Assembly: GCF_010669125.1 (NCBI RefSeq) | Contig: NZ_CP048630.1 | Coordinates: forward strand, 1,748,001-1,812,000 | Origin: Ancylobacter pratisalsi | GTDB lineage: Bacteria > Pseudomonadota > Alphaproteobacteria > Rhizobiales > Xanthobacteraceae | Length of the DNA stretch: 64,000 nt | Reading direction: 5' to 3' | Shown here: positions 33,689 through 43,764 of the stretch, piece by piece | How positions within the stretch are numbered: the first letter of the stretch is position 1 | How the letters are laid out: each line of letters starts with the position of its first letter | The notes under the pieces: generated by a model | Told to the model about the DNA's origin: nothing | Database searches by the model: none | What the model saw: only the letters and a program-made list of their open reading frames with translations | Program-made: the position numbers and the translations under genes

Positions 33689-35410
33689 TCAGCGTGACCA
33701 TGTGGCCATGCCGTTCGCGTCGAGATAGTCGACGGTGAACGACACCACCTTGCCATCCTTGACCACGAAGCCGAGCGAGGACAGCGAACCTTCAGTAGCG
33801 TTCTCGTCTCTCGGCGCCACCGAGAACGTGTCGCCATCCCAGTGCGTCATCGGCAGGGTGAAGTGGCCGGGCCCGACATGGAACACCAGCCCGCCGCCTT
33901 CGGCGCGGATCTCGGCCGGGCCGAAATAGTCGTTCTTGTAGGTGCCGACATAATCCGCCAGCGGGCGGGCGGGCTGCGCGTTGGCCGGCGGGCTCTTGCC
34001 GACGAGATCGCCGGCTGGGTCGTAATAGTGCATCAGCACGGGATGCATCAGGGCGTACCAGTCGCGGTGCAACACGCCGAACTGGGCAATGTCCATGAAC
34101 TGGCTGGCGATGGCCTCGGCGGCGCCCACCGGGCCGGCATTGGTCAGCACCACGATGGCGAGGTTGGCCGAGGGGAGGAACTGCACATTGGTGGCCGCCC
34201 CCAGCGCGAACGCGCCGGAATGGCTCACCGCGGTCCGGCCATTGGCGTTGACGCCGACGCCGAAGCCATAGCCGTAGAAGCTCGAACGGGCATCCAGCGT
34301 GGCCGCCGGCCCGCTGAAGGCCTGCGGCCGCAGCGCCGGCACCAGCGCGGCCCTGCTGATCATCTCTTCCTTGCCGTCGCGTCCGCTCGCCAGCACCAGC
34401 TTCATCCACGCCGTCATGTCGTTGACGCTGGAGGACACGCCGCCGGCCGGCGCCTGCGCGTCCGCATTGCGCGTGTACAGCGGCTGGAAGCGCCCGCCGA
34501 CCAGCGCGTGCAGGGTCGCGCGGTTGCGCCGTTCCAGGAAGTCGGCATAACGATAGCTGGTCGAGGCCATACCGAGCGGCTTGAACAGCGCCCGCTGCGC
34601 CAGGTTCTCCCAGGTCTCCCCCGATGCCTTCGCCACCGCCACCGCGCCGACGGTGATGCCGAAATTGGCGTAGTGATAGGAGGTGCGAAAGGCATCCAGC
34701 GGCAGCAGGTGCAGCCGCGTCAGGATTCCCCCCCGGTCCAGGCCGATGTCCTCCAGGTCGTCGCCCGCCGCCAATGGCAGCCCGGTGCGGTGGGCGTAGA
34801 AATCGCCGATGGTGGCGTTCTGCGTCACATAGGGCGAGGCGAGAGTGAAGTCCGGCAGGTACTTCACAACCTTGTCGTCCCACTTCACCACGCCGGCGGT
34901 CACCTGAATCGCGGCGATGGTGGCGGCGATGGGCTTGGAGAGCGAGGCGATCTGGAACACGGTGTCGGTGTCCACCGGCACGCCCTTGTCCTTCTCGCGC
35001 TCGCCGAACCCCTGCGCGAATACGGTCTTGCCCTCATACACCACCGCGACCGCCGCGCCGGGCACGCCGCTGCGCTTGAGAATATCGGTGATGGCGCCGG
35101 GCAGCGCCTCAAGGGCCTTCTCCACGCCGTGCGCGGCCATCGGCACCACGTCGTCGGGCGGGATCTCGCCGAGATCGAGCGGCACGACATCGAGCGCCGC
35201 CGCGCTGTCGGCGGCGGTCTGCGCCCGCGCCGATCCGGGAATCCCGGCCGCGATCAGCGCCATCAGGGCCACGCCCAGCCCCGCCCACCGCAGCACGCCG
35301 CGCGACGCGGTCAGGAACACCCCGCGCGAATCTGCCTCAAGAGCCGCCGCCGTGCCGGCACGACGTGTCGCGCCTGCCGCGCTCCGATCCTCGTTGTGTC
35401 CAGCCGCCAT
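33689..35410 (-). CDS. Exported serine hydrolase (beta-lactamase family) with DUF3471-like C-terminus
   Basis: A 573-residue exported enzyme. The leader has a basic N-terminus and a hydrophobic segment (LGVALMALIAAGIPGSARAQ). Catalytic motifs of the class C beta-lactamase family: SxxK as SLSK (S156, K159), YxN as YANF, and HxG as HSGAF. Beyond the core, about 110 residues (PLADYVGTYKNDYFGPAEI onward) form the lipocalin-like DUF3471 extension seen in many such esterases or peptidases. The substrate is unknown. It ends 28 nt from, and converges with, the DUF4114 gene, and there is no sign of shared function. Confidence 0.86.
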   Translation of the reverse strand: MAAGHNEDRSAAGATRRAGTAAALEADSRGVFLTASRGVLRWAGLGVALMALIAAGIPGSARAQTAADSAAALDVVPLDLGEIPPDDVVPMAAHGVEKALEALPGAITDILKRSGVPGAAVAVVYEGKTVFAQGFGEREKDKGVPVDTDTVFQIASLSKPIAATIAAIQVTAGVVKWDDKVVKYLPDFTLASPYVTQNATIGDFYAHRTGLPLAAGDDLEDIGLDRGGILTRLHLLPLDAFRTSYHYANFGITVGAVAVAKASGETWENLAQRALFKPLGMASTSYRYADFLERRNRATLHALVGGRFQPLYTRNADAQAPAGGVSSSVNDMTAWMKLVLASGRDGKEEMISRAALVPALRPQAFSGPAATLDARSSFYGYGFGVGVNANGRTAVSHSGAFALGAATNVQFLPSANLAIVVLTNAGPVGAAEAIASQFMDIAQFGVLHRDWYALMHPVLMHYYDPAGDLVGKSPPANAQPARPLADYVGTYKNDYFGPAEIRAEGGGLVFHVGPGHFTLPMTHWDGDTFSVAPRDENATEGSLSSLGFVVKDGKVVSFTVDYLDANGMATWSR

Positions 35411-35728
35411 TCACCCGCTCCCCCGAAAGGCCTGAAGCCCATACTGCAATCTGCCCGACGATAACGCTTCAAGAGCGGGCTCATGTCCATCCATCTCGCG
35501 CCGCCATCCTCCCGCCGGCGCGTGCCCACGGCGCGGCACGCCGCGAGAAGGCCCGCACTGCACGCCTCGCTGAATGAAGACCCCTAAACCCGCAGAGGCG
35601 AGATTAGGTGGGACTCTGCGGGAACAAGCGGGACAAAGCGTTATGTGGCGGGCCGTAGGGGGCGCTCGCGGCGAGAGGAAGGCGAGCGGCCTCTCTCAAG
35701 AGGCTCTATAGGACACCGCTACCGCCTC
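35411..35728. other. Non-coding flank of a probable integrated-element scar
   Basis: No supported gene. It contains a 9-bp inverted repeat (35589-35622), two imperfect copies of GCGGGAACAA/GCGGGACAAA (35618-35637), and a region whose composition drops toward the AT-richer genes to the right. It may include an attachment site, but no direct repeat partner was found. Confidence 0.4.
35589..35622. repeat. Perfect 9-bp inverted repeat
   Basis: CCCGCAGAG (35589-35597) pairs with CTCTGCGGG (35614-35622) across a 16-nt spacer. It could be a hairpin or a recombinase/repressor site at the edge of the low-GC scar. It does not fold as a tRNA. Confidence 0.6.
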
Positions 35729-36205
35729 TTAGAGCGGGTGGGCTGTGCTATCGAGGCCGGGTTTTGCGCTGGTATCGGGAATCGTCTCATCGATCTTCCC
35801 TCCGGCTTTCACGCGGCGGCCGATCATTTTCCCCAAGTCCAGCGCCTCTAGGCGTTCATCGGGGAAAACCATTCCACAGTATGTCTTCATGTTGCCATGG
35901 TCAGAGTCGTCGACCTTCGGCGAGCCGAGCCAGATAATCGCAACCCGCCATGCGCAGCTAAGTTTGCGATCCTTAACGACAACGTCGTTTCCATTCCACA
36001 ACGTATAAGCAAGATTGCGCTGCGCCTGATAGTCGTTTCGAAATGCCTTCTTGTAGAGCGTACGAAATGACATCATGACGGATTCGCATTTTTTGATTTC
36101 CTGCTCAGATCCGGCGCAAAAGTGACGCATGAACTGATCTGCTTCGTGTGCCAGTGCCGGGATAGGCGCGGCTATGGCGAGGAGAACAGCAAGAAATCGC
36201 AGCAT
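35729..36205 (-). CDS. Exported protein of unknown function in the low-GC scar
   Basis: A 158-residue protein with a signal peptide (FLAVLLAIAAPIPALAHE) and four cysteines in the mature part (HFCAGS, KKCESV, LSCAWR, TYCGMV), suggesting two disulfides. Its codon use and base composition are clearly AT-richer than its neighbours, a sign of acquisition from elsewhere. It begins 10 nt after the end of an S24 repressor-like pseudogene in the same direction. I do not recognise the family. Confidence 0.7.
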   Translation of the reverse strand: MLRFLAVLLAIAAPIPALAHEADQFMRHFCAGSEQEIKKCESVMMSFRTLYKKAFRNDYQAQRNLAYTLWNGNDVVVKDRKLSCAWRVAIIWLGSPKVDDSDHGNMKTYCGMVFPDERLEALDLGKMIGRRVKAGGKIDETIPDTSAKPGLDSTAHPL

Positions 36206-36214
36206 ATTAGGCCT

Positions 36215-36486
36215 CTATAGCTTGTGACCGATCCAGTGGACGCGGCCGATCAGGCGGAAATGTTCGCCTTCCGGGCGGGCCGTTCCGGGAAGTTGTCGCG
36301 ATTGTCTGAGATTATGATCAGCCGGCCAGGCTCACGCCGCAAGCGTTTCAGGAACGCTTCGTCGCCGACGGGGAGTGCATAGATCGAATTGTCGAGCACC
36401 TGGCCCCGTGTATCAGGTGAGACGTCCATCATCAGCGGGTCACCATGGTGGATCGTCGGCAGCCTGCTATCGCCTGACGCCTCGAG
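36215..36486 (-). pseudogene. Truncated, frameshifted S24-type (LexA/phage repressor) peptidase fragment
   Basis: Reading leftwards from about 36486 the frame gives the S24 catalytic domain: SGDSRLPTIHHGDPLMMD with the nucleophile serine, then YALPVGDEAFLKRLRRE with the general-base lysine, and LIIISDNRDNFPERP. The helix-turn-helix N-terminus is absent because the sequence abuts the end of the phosphoribosyltransferase gene. Near 36262-36280 one base appears to be missing: the frame stops at 36250, while the normal C-terminus (GEHFRLIGRVHWIGHKL, stop at 36215) continues in another frame. It is therefore both truncated and frameshifted. Confidence 0.75.
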
Positions 36487-36494
36487 TACTCGCG

Positions 36495-37133
36495 CTAGAG
36501 GAAGCTCTCCGGTATCGGCTCCCACCGGCCGTCGCCGGGGCGGAACTGGGGTATGTGGCCCAGGCTGTGGATCAGAGCGCTGTCGGCGCCGAGGGTGGCC
36601 TGCCAGTCGCGGGCCTCGGTCAGGATCACGCCAACCCCGACCACCTCGCCGCCGGCCCGGCGCACCAGATCGATCGATCCCTTCAGGCTGGACCCCGACG
36701 CCACCACATCGTCGACCACCACCACCCGCCGCCCGGCAAGCAGCGGGATCATGCGGCGGTCAAGCAGCAGGCGCTGCTCACCCTTCGAGGTAATCGAGGA
36801 GATCGTCTGCACCAGCGCGTCCTGCAGGTGCACCTTGGGAGACTTCTGCAGGATCACATAGTCGTCCAGCCCGAGCGCGCGACTGACCTCGATGGCAATG
36901 GGAATACCGAGCGTGGCGGCGCCCACCACCACGTCCGGCCGCAGCGGGCGCAGCCGCTCCGCCAGGCGGGTGCCGACAAAGGTGCCGAAGGCCACCCCGA
37001 GGTCGATCACCATCATCAGCGAGATCGCGAAATCCGGCCGGATCGGCACGATCGGCAGCGCGACGTCCCGGCCATCGACATCGACGGTCCAGCTCTGGAC
37101 GTCACGCGCGGGGGACGTGGTTCCCATGGGCAT
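36495..37133 (-). CDS. Phosphoribosyltransferase-family protein
   Basis: A 212-residue PRTase-fold protein. The PRPP-binding loop is VVVVDDVVASGSSLKGSIDL, and an upstream hood region includes VVVGAATLGIPIAIEVSRAL. The pattern is closest to adenine or orotate phosphoribosyltransferases, but neither identity is certain and the base specificity is not readable. The gene is monocistronic. Its 3' end abuts an S24 repressor fragment, so the last residues (PIPESFL) could have been altered by insertion of an element; no direct evidence of this is visible. Confidence 0.8.
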   Translation of the reverse strand: MPMGTTSPARDVQSWTVDVDGRDVALPIVPIRPDFAISLMMVIDLGVAFGTFVGTRLAERLRPLRPDVVVGAATLGIPIAIEVSRALGLDDYVILQKSPKVHLQDALVQTISSITSKGEQRLLLDRRMIPLLAGRRVVVVDDVVASGSSLKGSIDLVRRAGGEVVGVGVILTEARDWQATLGADSALIHSLGHIPQFRPGDGRWEPIPESFL

Positions 37134-37610
37134 TCAGGTGGCTCCTTCGCGCTGGCGGCCCGGCGCCGCGACGGGGCCCGGTTCGGGTGACGCGCCCGAC
37201 ATTCGCCTTGTGGCCCAGCGCGGCGTCGGTTTCCAGCGCCGCCTTGGTTTTCGCGCCCGATTCCGCTCGGGGAAAACACGTATGAAATGCTCACTCAGTC
37301 ATGGATTCGACACGTTCCTGTTGGTTAGCTTAGGGTATTCCGATCCACACCACGGTGCGGCGGAGCGTCTTCTGCAGTTGCCGCCGGTGCAATTGTCCCC
37401 GAAGTCCGTCTGAACCCATCCGCCGATCGACGAAACAGCGCTGCCCGCGCCTGTCTTGCGACGGATCGGGGAACCTCGGGCCCGCCAGAAGCGTTCCTCT
37501 CATCAACCCTCACGTTTTTCACGGTTCACGCGCTTCCCCCAAATTTCCCGACATCCGCACAGCGTCGATAACGAACCAGGCGGTCGGCCGCCTGAAGGAG
37601 AAACTGGTCT
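37134..37610. other. Divergent intergenic region, nothing specific recognised
   Basis: 477 bp between the divergent phosphoribosyltransferase and GH13 genes. No supported gene, tRNA or strong hairpin was found. It should contain both promoters. Confidence 0.5.
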
Positions 37611-39215
<1,605 letters not shown>

Positions 39216-39279
39216 GCCGGCCGGATCGACGGACGCGTCGCGGGTGTCGGGAGTGCCGGCGCCCGGAGGGTAGCGACCT

Positions 39280-39876
39280 TCAGAAGGTGGGCGGGGTGTT
39301 GATCCACACCGCCCGCATCCGCGTGGTGCCGGGATTTCGGTAGGCGTGCGGAAGGTCGGAGGGGAAATAGAACGAATCCCCGCCGCTCAGCTGGTAGACC
39401 TCACCGTTGACCGTCAGTTCGAGTTCGCCCTCGATGATGAATCCCACTTCCTCGCCACGGTGGTGAAGCGACCCATTGGTGTGACCGCCGGGCTCGATGA
39501 CCACGAGGAACCCCTCCAGCAGCCGGCCTTCGGCGGACGGCACCAGTATTTCCGCCAGCACGCCCTCCCCGCCGGCGGCCTTGGCGTGGCCGATGACGCG
39601 GCGCTGCCCGTGCCGCATGACGGTCACCGGGTCGACCGCCGGGCCGCTCAGCAGCGAGGACACGCTCAGCTCCAGCGCATGGCACAGCCGGTGCAGCGTG
39701 GTGAGCGAGGGCACGGCGCGCTCGTTCTCGATCTTCGACAGCATGCTCTCCGAGCAGCCGGCGCGCCGGGCGACGTCCTTCAGGCGCAGGTGATTCAGCA
39801 GCCGCGCATGCTTCAGACGGGCGCCGACGCGCAGCGGCAGATCGGGAGCCGGCTTCTCATTGGACACGGCGGACAT
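39280..39876 (-). CDS. XRE-family regulator with C-terminal cupin domain
   Basis: A 198-residue repressor or activator of the PuuR-like class. The N-terminal helix-turn-helix (about 15-70) includes LKDVARRAGCSESMLSKIEN. The C-terminal cupin (about 120-195) includes SLHHRGEEVGFIIEGELELT and GGDSFYFPSDLPHAYRN, the usual small-ligand sensor. It is divergent from the RutA-like monooxygenase gene, and a perfect 15-bp palindrome lies between them, so it very probably controls that gene and itself. The ligand is unknown; a nitrogen compound or amine is plausible for this class. Confidence 0.9.
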   Translation of the reverse strand: MSAVSNEKPAPDLPLRVGARLKHARLLNHLRLKDVARRAGCSESMLSKIENERAVPSLTTLHRLCHALELSVSSLLSGPAVDPVTVMRHGQRRVIGHAKAAGGEGVLAEILVPSAEGRLLEGFLVVIEPGGHTNGSLHHRGEEVGFIIEGELELTVNGEVYQLSGGDSFYFPSDLPHAYRNPGTTRMRAVWINTPPTF

Positions 39877-39979
39877 CTTCCTGTGCGGCGTACCGGCTTT
39901 GGGGCATGGCCCTCATAGCCGTCGGGCCGGCCGCGCGCAACGTGGCCGCGCCGCCCGCGCCGGGCGCGGATCCGCCTCA

Positions 39980-39994
39980 TTCAAGTAACTTGAA
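39980..39994. promoter_or_regulatory. Probable operator of the XRE-cupin regulator
   Basis: TTCAAGT-A-ACTTGAA is a perfect palindrome with 7-bp arms, placed between the divergent regulator and monooxygenase genes. TTGAAC (39990-39995), overlapping its right arm, and TATACC (40011-40016) could form the -35 and -10 of the plus-strand promoter, although the 15-nt spacer is short. A bound dimer would block that promoter, which suits repression. Confidence 0.6.
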
Positions 39995-40042
39995 CAAGGT
40001 GCAATATTCTTATACCCTTCGGGCATGTGAGGAGCCCCCGCC

Positions 40043-41098
40043 ATGACCCGTCCCCTCGATCTTGGAATCTTCCTGCCCAACGCCAAGGGTGGCGCCATCA
40101 TGGCCACCGGTTCGCCTCCCCAGTATTTTCCCAGCTGGGAGCTGAACCGCAAGAATGCCCTCATCGCCGAGGGCGCGGGCTTCGACTTCCTGCTTTCCAT
40201 GGTCAAATGGCGCGGGTTCGGCGGCGAGACCAACCATTGGGACTATTCGCTGGAATCCTTCACGCTGATGGCGGCCTGCGCCGCGGTCACCTCGCGGATC
40301 CAGCTCTACGCCTCGGTCGCCATCCCCACCGTTCATCCCGGCGTCATCGCCAAGATGGTCGCCACCATCGACGACATCAGCCAGGGCCGCTTCGGGCTGA
40401 ACATCGTCAGCGGCTGGAACAAGATGGAATACGCCCAGATGGGGCTGTGGCAGGGCGACGACTATTTCGCGCGCCGCTACGAATACGCCGCCGAGTATCT
40501 GGAGGTTCTCCAGCGCCTGTGGACCGAGGACCGCGTCACCCATCACGGCGCGTTCTTCGCGCTCGACGACTGCAAGTCCTATCCCAAGCCCTCACGCCGC
40601 ATCCCGCTCATCTGCGCCGGCCAGTCCGACCGCGGCATCGCCTTCACCTCCCGCCACGCCGATTTCGGCTTTCTCGGCGGGCAGGATGACAGCCTGGAGG
40701 ATCTGGGCCGGCTGAACGCACGCCTGCAGACCTCGGCGCAGGGATTCGGGCGCGAGGTCGGTGCCTATGTGCTGCTCACCGTGATCGCCGAGGAAACCGA
40801 CGAGCAGGCGCAGGCCAAGCGCGACCATTTCATCGCCACCAGCGACCGCGAGGCCATGGCGGAATGGGCGCGGGTGGCCGGAATGGACTTCTCCCGCGCC
40901 ACCTACAAGGACCTCGCGGTCCAGACCTTCATGGCCATCCCCTATGTCGCCGGCTCCTACCAGAGCGTCGCCGACTATCTCGACGGACTCGCCGAGAATG
41001 GGCTGGCCGGCGTCTGCTTCATCTTTCCCGATTACGAGACCGATCTGCAGCGCCTCATCGACAGGGTGCTGCCGCTGATGAAGCACCGGCGCGCCTAG
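40043..41098 (+). CDS. LLM-class flavin-dependent monooxygenase, RutA-like
   Basis: A 351-residue FMN-dependent, luciferase-fold enzyme. It closely tracks RutA, which opens the uracil ring: PQYFPSWELNRKNALIAEGA, FDFLLSMVKWRGFGG, LESFTLMAACAAVTSRI, FGLNIVSGWNKMEYAQMG and ICAGQSDRGIAF are all family segments. However, the rest of the rut operon (rutB-G) is not in the window, so another heterocyclic or amide substrate is possible. It needs reduced flavin, supplied by an unlinked reductase. GGAG precedes the ATG by 8 nt. Control by the divergent XRE-cupin protein is likely. Confidence 0.82.
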   Translation: MTRPLDLGIFLPNAKGGAIMATGSPPQYFPSWELNRKNALIAEGAGFDFLLSMVKWRGFGGETNHWDYSLESFTLMAACAAVTSRIQLYASVAIPTVHPGVIAKMVATIDDISQGRFGLNIVSGWNKMEYAQMGLWQGDDYFARRYEYAAEYLEVLQRLWTEDRVTHHGAFFALDDCKSYPKPSRRIPLICAGQSDRGIAFTSRHADFGFLGGQDDSLEDLGRLNARLQTSAQGFGREVGAYVLLTVIAEETDEQAQAKRDHFIATSDREAMAEWARVAGMDFSRATYKDLAVQTFMAIPYVAGSYQSVADYLDGLAENGLAGVCFIFPDYETDLQRLIDRVLPLMKHRRA

Positions 41099-41105
41099 CC
41101 CCTCG

Positions 41106-41957
41106 TCAGGCCTGCAGCGCGATGCGGTAGGGGTGCGCGGGGTAGACCCCGAGGATGCGCACTTCCTTGGAGAAGAAGCTGAGTTCTTCCAGCGCGTTCT
41201 TCACCCCGACATCGTCGGGGTGGCCGTCGACATCGGCGTAGAACTGGGTGGCGAAGAACTCGCCGTCGAGCTGGTAGGATTCCAGCTTGGACATGTTCAC
41301 GCCGTTGGTGGCGAAGCCGCCCAGCGCCTTGTAGAGCGAGGCGGGCACGTTGCGCACCCGGAACACGAAGGTCGTCACGGTCGGCCCGTTGCCGGCGGGC
41401 GCCCAGTCCGCGTCCTTCGAGAGGATGATGAAGCGCGTGGTGTTGTGCGCCTCGTCCTCGATGTTCTCGGCGATGATATCGAGGCCGTAGATCTCGGCGG
41501 CGAGGCGCGAGGCGATGGCGGCCACGGCCGGGTCGCCGTTCTCGGCCACCAGCCGCGCCGCGCCGGCGGTGTCGGCGCCCACGACCGACTTCAGCCCCAG
41601 CTTGCGGATGATGTTGCGGCACTGGCCGAGCGCCATCACATGGCTGGTCACGGTGTTCACCGTGGCAAGGCTCGCCCCCTTCACCGCCATCAGCTGGTGG
41701 GAAATCGGCAGGAAGAACTCACCCACGATGTTGAGGCCGGAAGTCGGCATCAGATGGTGGATGTCGGCGACGCGGCCGGCGACCGAGTTCTCGATCGGGA
41801 TCATGCCCAGATCCGCCTCGCCGGTCTGCAGCGCCGCGAAGGCGTCCTCGAAGGTGGCGCAGGGCACCACCACATGGTCGGGAAACACATCGAGGCAGGC
41901 GATGTGGGAATTGGCGCCGGGCTCACCCTGGAAGACGATGGTGCGGTTTTTTCTCAT
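41106..41957 (-). CDS. pheA: Prephenate dehydratase
   Basis: A 283-residue cytosolic enzyme converting prephenate to phenylpyruvate in phenylalanine synthesis. The N-terminal catalytic domain starts [15 protein letters not shown], has [18 protein letters not shown], and carries the active-site TRF motif in [10 protein letters not shown]. The C-terminal ACT domain senses phenylalanine; its usual ESRP segment reads ESYQ ([20 protein letters not shown]), a variant that may change feedback sensitivity. There is no chorismate mutase domain. The ATG overlaps the kdsB stop (ATGA), so the two genes are co-expressed. Confidence 0.95.
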   Translation of the reverse strand: MRKNRTIVFQGEPGANSHIACLDVFPDHVVVPCATFEDAFAALQTGEADLGMIPIENSVAGRVADIHHLMPTSGLNIVGEFFLPISHQLMAVKGASLATVNTVTSHVMALGQCRNIIRKLGLKSVVGADTAGAARLVAENGDPAVAAIASRLAAEIYGLDIIAENIEDEAHNTTRFIILSKDADWAPAGNGPTVTTFVFRVRNVPASLYKALGGFATNGVNMSKLESYQLDGEFFATQFYADVDGHPDDVGVKNALEELSFFSKEVRILGVYPAHPYRIALQA

Positions 41958-42709
41958 TTGGACGTCCTCGGCTCGGCGGCGAGTATCGCCCTCGCCTTCT
42001 CAAGATCATGGGGGGTGTCGACGCCCAGCGGCACCGTGTCGACCACGGCGACATCGATGCGCATGCCCGCCTCCAGCGCGCGCAGCTGCTCCAGCTTCTC
42101 GCGGCTCTCCAGCACCGAGGGCGGCAGCGCGACGAAGCGCTCCAGCGCCCGGCGGGTATAGGCATAGAGCCCGATGTGATGGAACAGCGGCCCCTCGCCA
42201 TAGGGGGCCGTGGCGCGTGTGAAGTACAGCGCGCGCTGGCGGCCGGGCGACAGAGGGCTGCCCACCACCTTCACCACATTGGGGTTGGTGCGCTCGTCCT
42301 CCAGCGTGATCCGCGCGGCCAGCGTGCCGATATCCACACCCGGATCGTCCAGAAGCGCGAGCGCGGCGCGGATCAGGTCCGGATCGATGGTCGGCAGGTC
42401 GCCCTGCACGTTGACGATGCGCGTCACGGCGCCGGCGGGGTCGACATGGCCCAGCGCCTCGAAGATTCGGTCGGAGCCGGAAGCGTGGTCGGCGCGGGTC
42501 ATCACCACCGCGAATCCCGCCGCCTCGACCGCCCGCGCGACGCTTTCATCGTCGGTTGCGACCACGACACGGCCTATACCTGCCGCGACGGAACGCCGCG
42601 CCACCTCCACGATCATCGGCCGGCCGCCGACATCGGCGAGCGGCTTGCCGGGCAGGCGGGTGGAGGCCATGCGGGCTGGAATCAATATAAGAGTGTCCGA
42701 TGTGGACAT
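41954..42709 (-). CDS. kdsB: 3-deoxy-manno-octulosonate cytidylyltransferase
   Basis: A 251-residue cytosolic enzyme that activates Kdo as CMP-Kdo for lipopolysaccharide inner core synthesis. The nucleotidyltransferase motifs are clear: [44 protein letters not shown], and [14 protein letters not shown]. It is the first gene of a two-gene unit with pheA, an arrangement common in Rhizobiales, and is divergent from the cytochrome c gene. The start is normal for the family. Confidence 0.96.
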   Translation of the reverse strand: MSTSDTLILIPARMASTRLPGKPLADVGGRPMIVEVARRSVAAGIGRVVVATDDESVARAVEAAGFAVVMTRADHASGSDRIFEALGHVDPAGAVTRIVNVQGDLPTIDPDLIRAALALLDDPGVDIGTLAARITLEDERTNPNVVKVVGSPLSPGRQRALYFTRATAPYGEGPLFHHIGLYAYTRRALERFVALPPSVLESREKLEQLRALEAGMRIDVAVVDTVPLGVDTPHDLEKARAILAAEPRTSK

Positions 42710-42930
42710 TTTTCAGTGCCTTGTCGGTCGTGCGCGATCAGACCGCGCCCGCCGCGAGTGGCGAAACGTAGCAACCGCGGCGCGGCTTATACGGGTTGCA
42801 CGCCAACCGTCAAAATGATTAGTTCCGCGCGCCATTGGCGGCGGCATAACGCGGCTGTTACAGTGCGTTGAGGGTGTGGTGGGGCCGGCCGGACGGTCCG
42901 TCGCGCCGGCTGGAGGGAGCTAAAGTTTCG

Positions 42931-43584
42931 ATGGACAGCTTCGAGCTGAACAAGATCGCTGGAGCCGTACTGGGCGTTTTGACCTTCACGCTCGGGCTGA
43001 ACGTCTTCGCCGACATATTGTTCTCCACCCATGCGCCGGAGAAGCCCGGCTTCGAAATCGTGGTCGAGGAAAGTTCCAGCGGCTCGGCCCAGGCCGCGGC
43101 GCCGGCCGAGGTGCCGATTGCCGACCTCCTGGCCACCGCGAGCGTCGAGAAGGGCGCGAACCAGGCCAAGAAGTGCGCCGCCTGCCACAATTTCCAGGAA
43201 GGCGCCGGCGCCAAGGTCGGCCCGGACCTGTATGGCGTGGTCGGCCGCCCGGTCGCCAGCGCGCCCGGCTTCGCCTATTCGGACGCGCTCAAGGCCCATG
43301 GCGGCACCTGGACGTTCGAGCAGCTCAGCCAGTTCATCGCCAGTCCGAAGAAGGACATTCCGGGCACGGCGATGGGCTTTGCCGGCATCGCCAAGGAGAG
43401 CGACCGCGCCGACCTTCTGGTCTATCTGAACACGCTGTCGCATGACCCGTTGCCGCTGCCCAAGCCGGGCGAGGCGGAAGCCCCCGCCGGTGACGCGCCG
43501 GCTGCGGCCCCGGCGGAAGGCGCGGCTCCGGCCGCTCCCGCGGAAGGCTCGGGCGCGACGCCTGCGGCTCCCGCGACGCCCTGA
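42931..43584 (+). CDS. cycM: Membrane-anchored cytochrome c (CycM-like)
   Basis: A 217-residue protein with one N-terminal signal-anchor helix (about 8-28) and a periplasmic class I cytochrome c domain. Haem attachment is CAACH in KKCAACHNFQ, and the axial methionine is probably in IPGTAMGFAG. The tail is a long Ala/Pro/Glu-rich stretch (after about residue 180), unusual in length. It probably passes electrons from the bc1 complex to an oxidase. ATG 42931 was chosen because it starts MDSFELNKIAGAVLG, the normal CycM N-terminus; a possible upstream start at 42868 adds unrelated residues. A terminator follows. Confidence 0.92.
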   Translation: MDSFELNKIAGAVLGVLTFTLGLNVFADILFSTHAPEKPGFEIVVEESSSGSAQAAAPAEVPIADLLATASVEKGANQAKKCAACHNFQEGAGAKVGPDLYGVVGRPVASAPGFAYSDALKAHGGTWTFEQLSQFIASPKKDIPGTAMGFAGIAKESDRADLLVYLNTLSHDPLPLPKPGEAEAPAGDAPAAAPAEGAAPAAPAEGSGATPAAPATP

Positions 43585-43647
43585 CGGCATGACACGGGCG
43601 CCCGGTCGCGAAACGCCCGTCCCCCCTTCCCCTTTCACGATCACGTC

Positions 43648-43685
43648 AGGCCGGTGGCGCTTCGCGCCCCGGCCTTATTCTTTTC
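43648..43685 (+). terminator. Intrinsic terminator after cycM
   Basis: A 12-bp stem with a single bulged T (AGGCCGG-T-GGCGC pairing with GCGCC-CCGGCCT) and a 3-nt loop is followed by TATTCTTTTC. This is a good Rho-independent terminator separating cycM from the Yej operon. Confidence 0.8.
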
Positions 43686-43764
43686 GGAACGTAACTGTTC
43701 ATAATCCTCGGCGCACGGTCCTTGGTCACGCGGGCCGTGCTGTTGCGCCAACAAGGATACGTGC

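Noticed and set aside
33842-35464. A 540-codon plus-strand frame opposite the serine hydrolase
   Set aside because: Shadow of the serine hydrolase, whose SxxK, YxN and HxG motifs are on the minus strand.
35411-35728. A tRNA gene as the integration site beside the low-GC scar
   Set aside because: The inverted repeat was checked for a cloverleaf; no acceptor stem, anticodon arm or TpsiC sequence is present.
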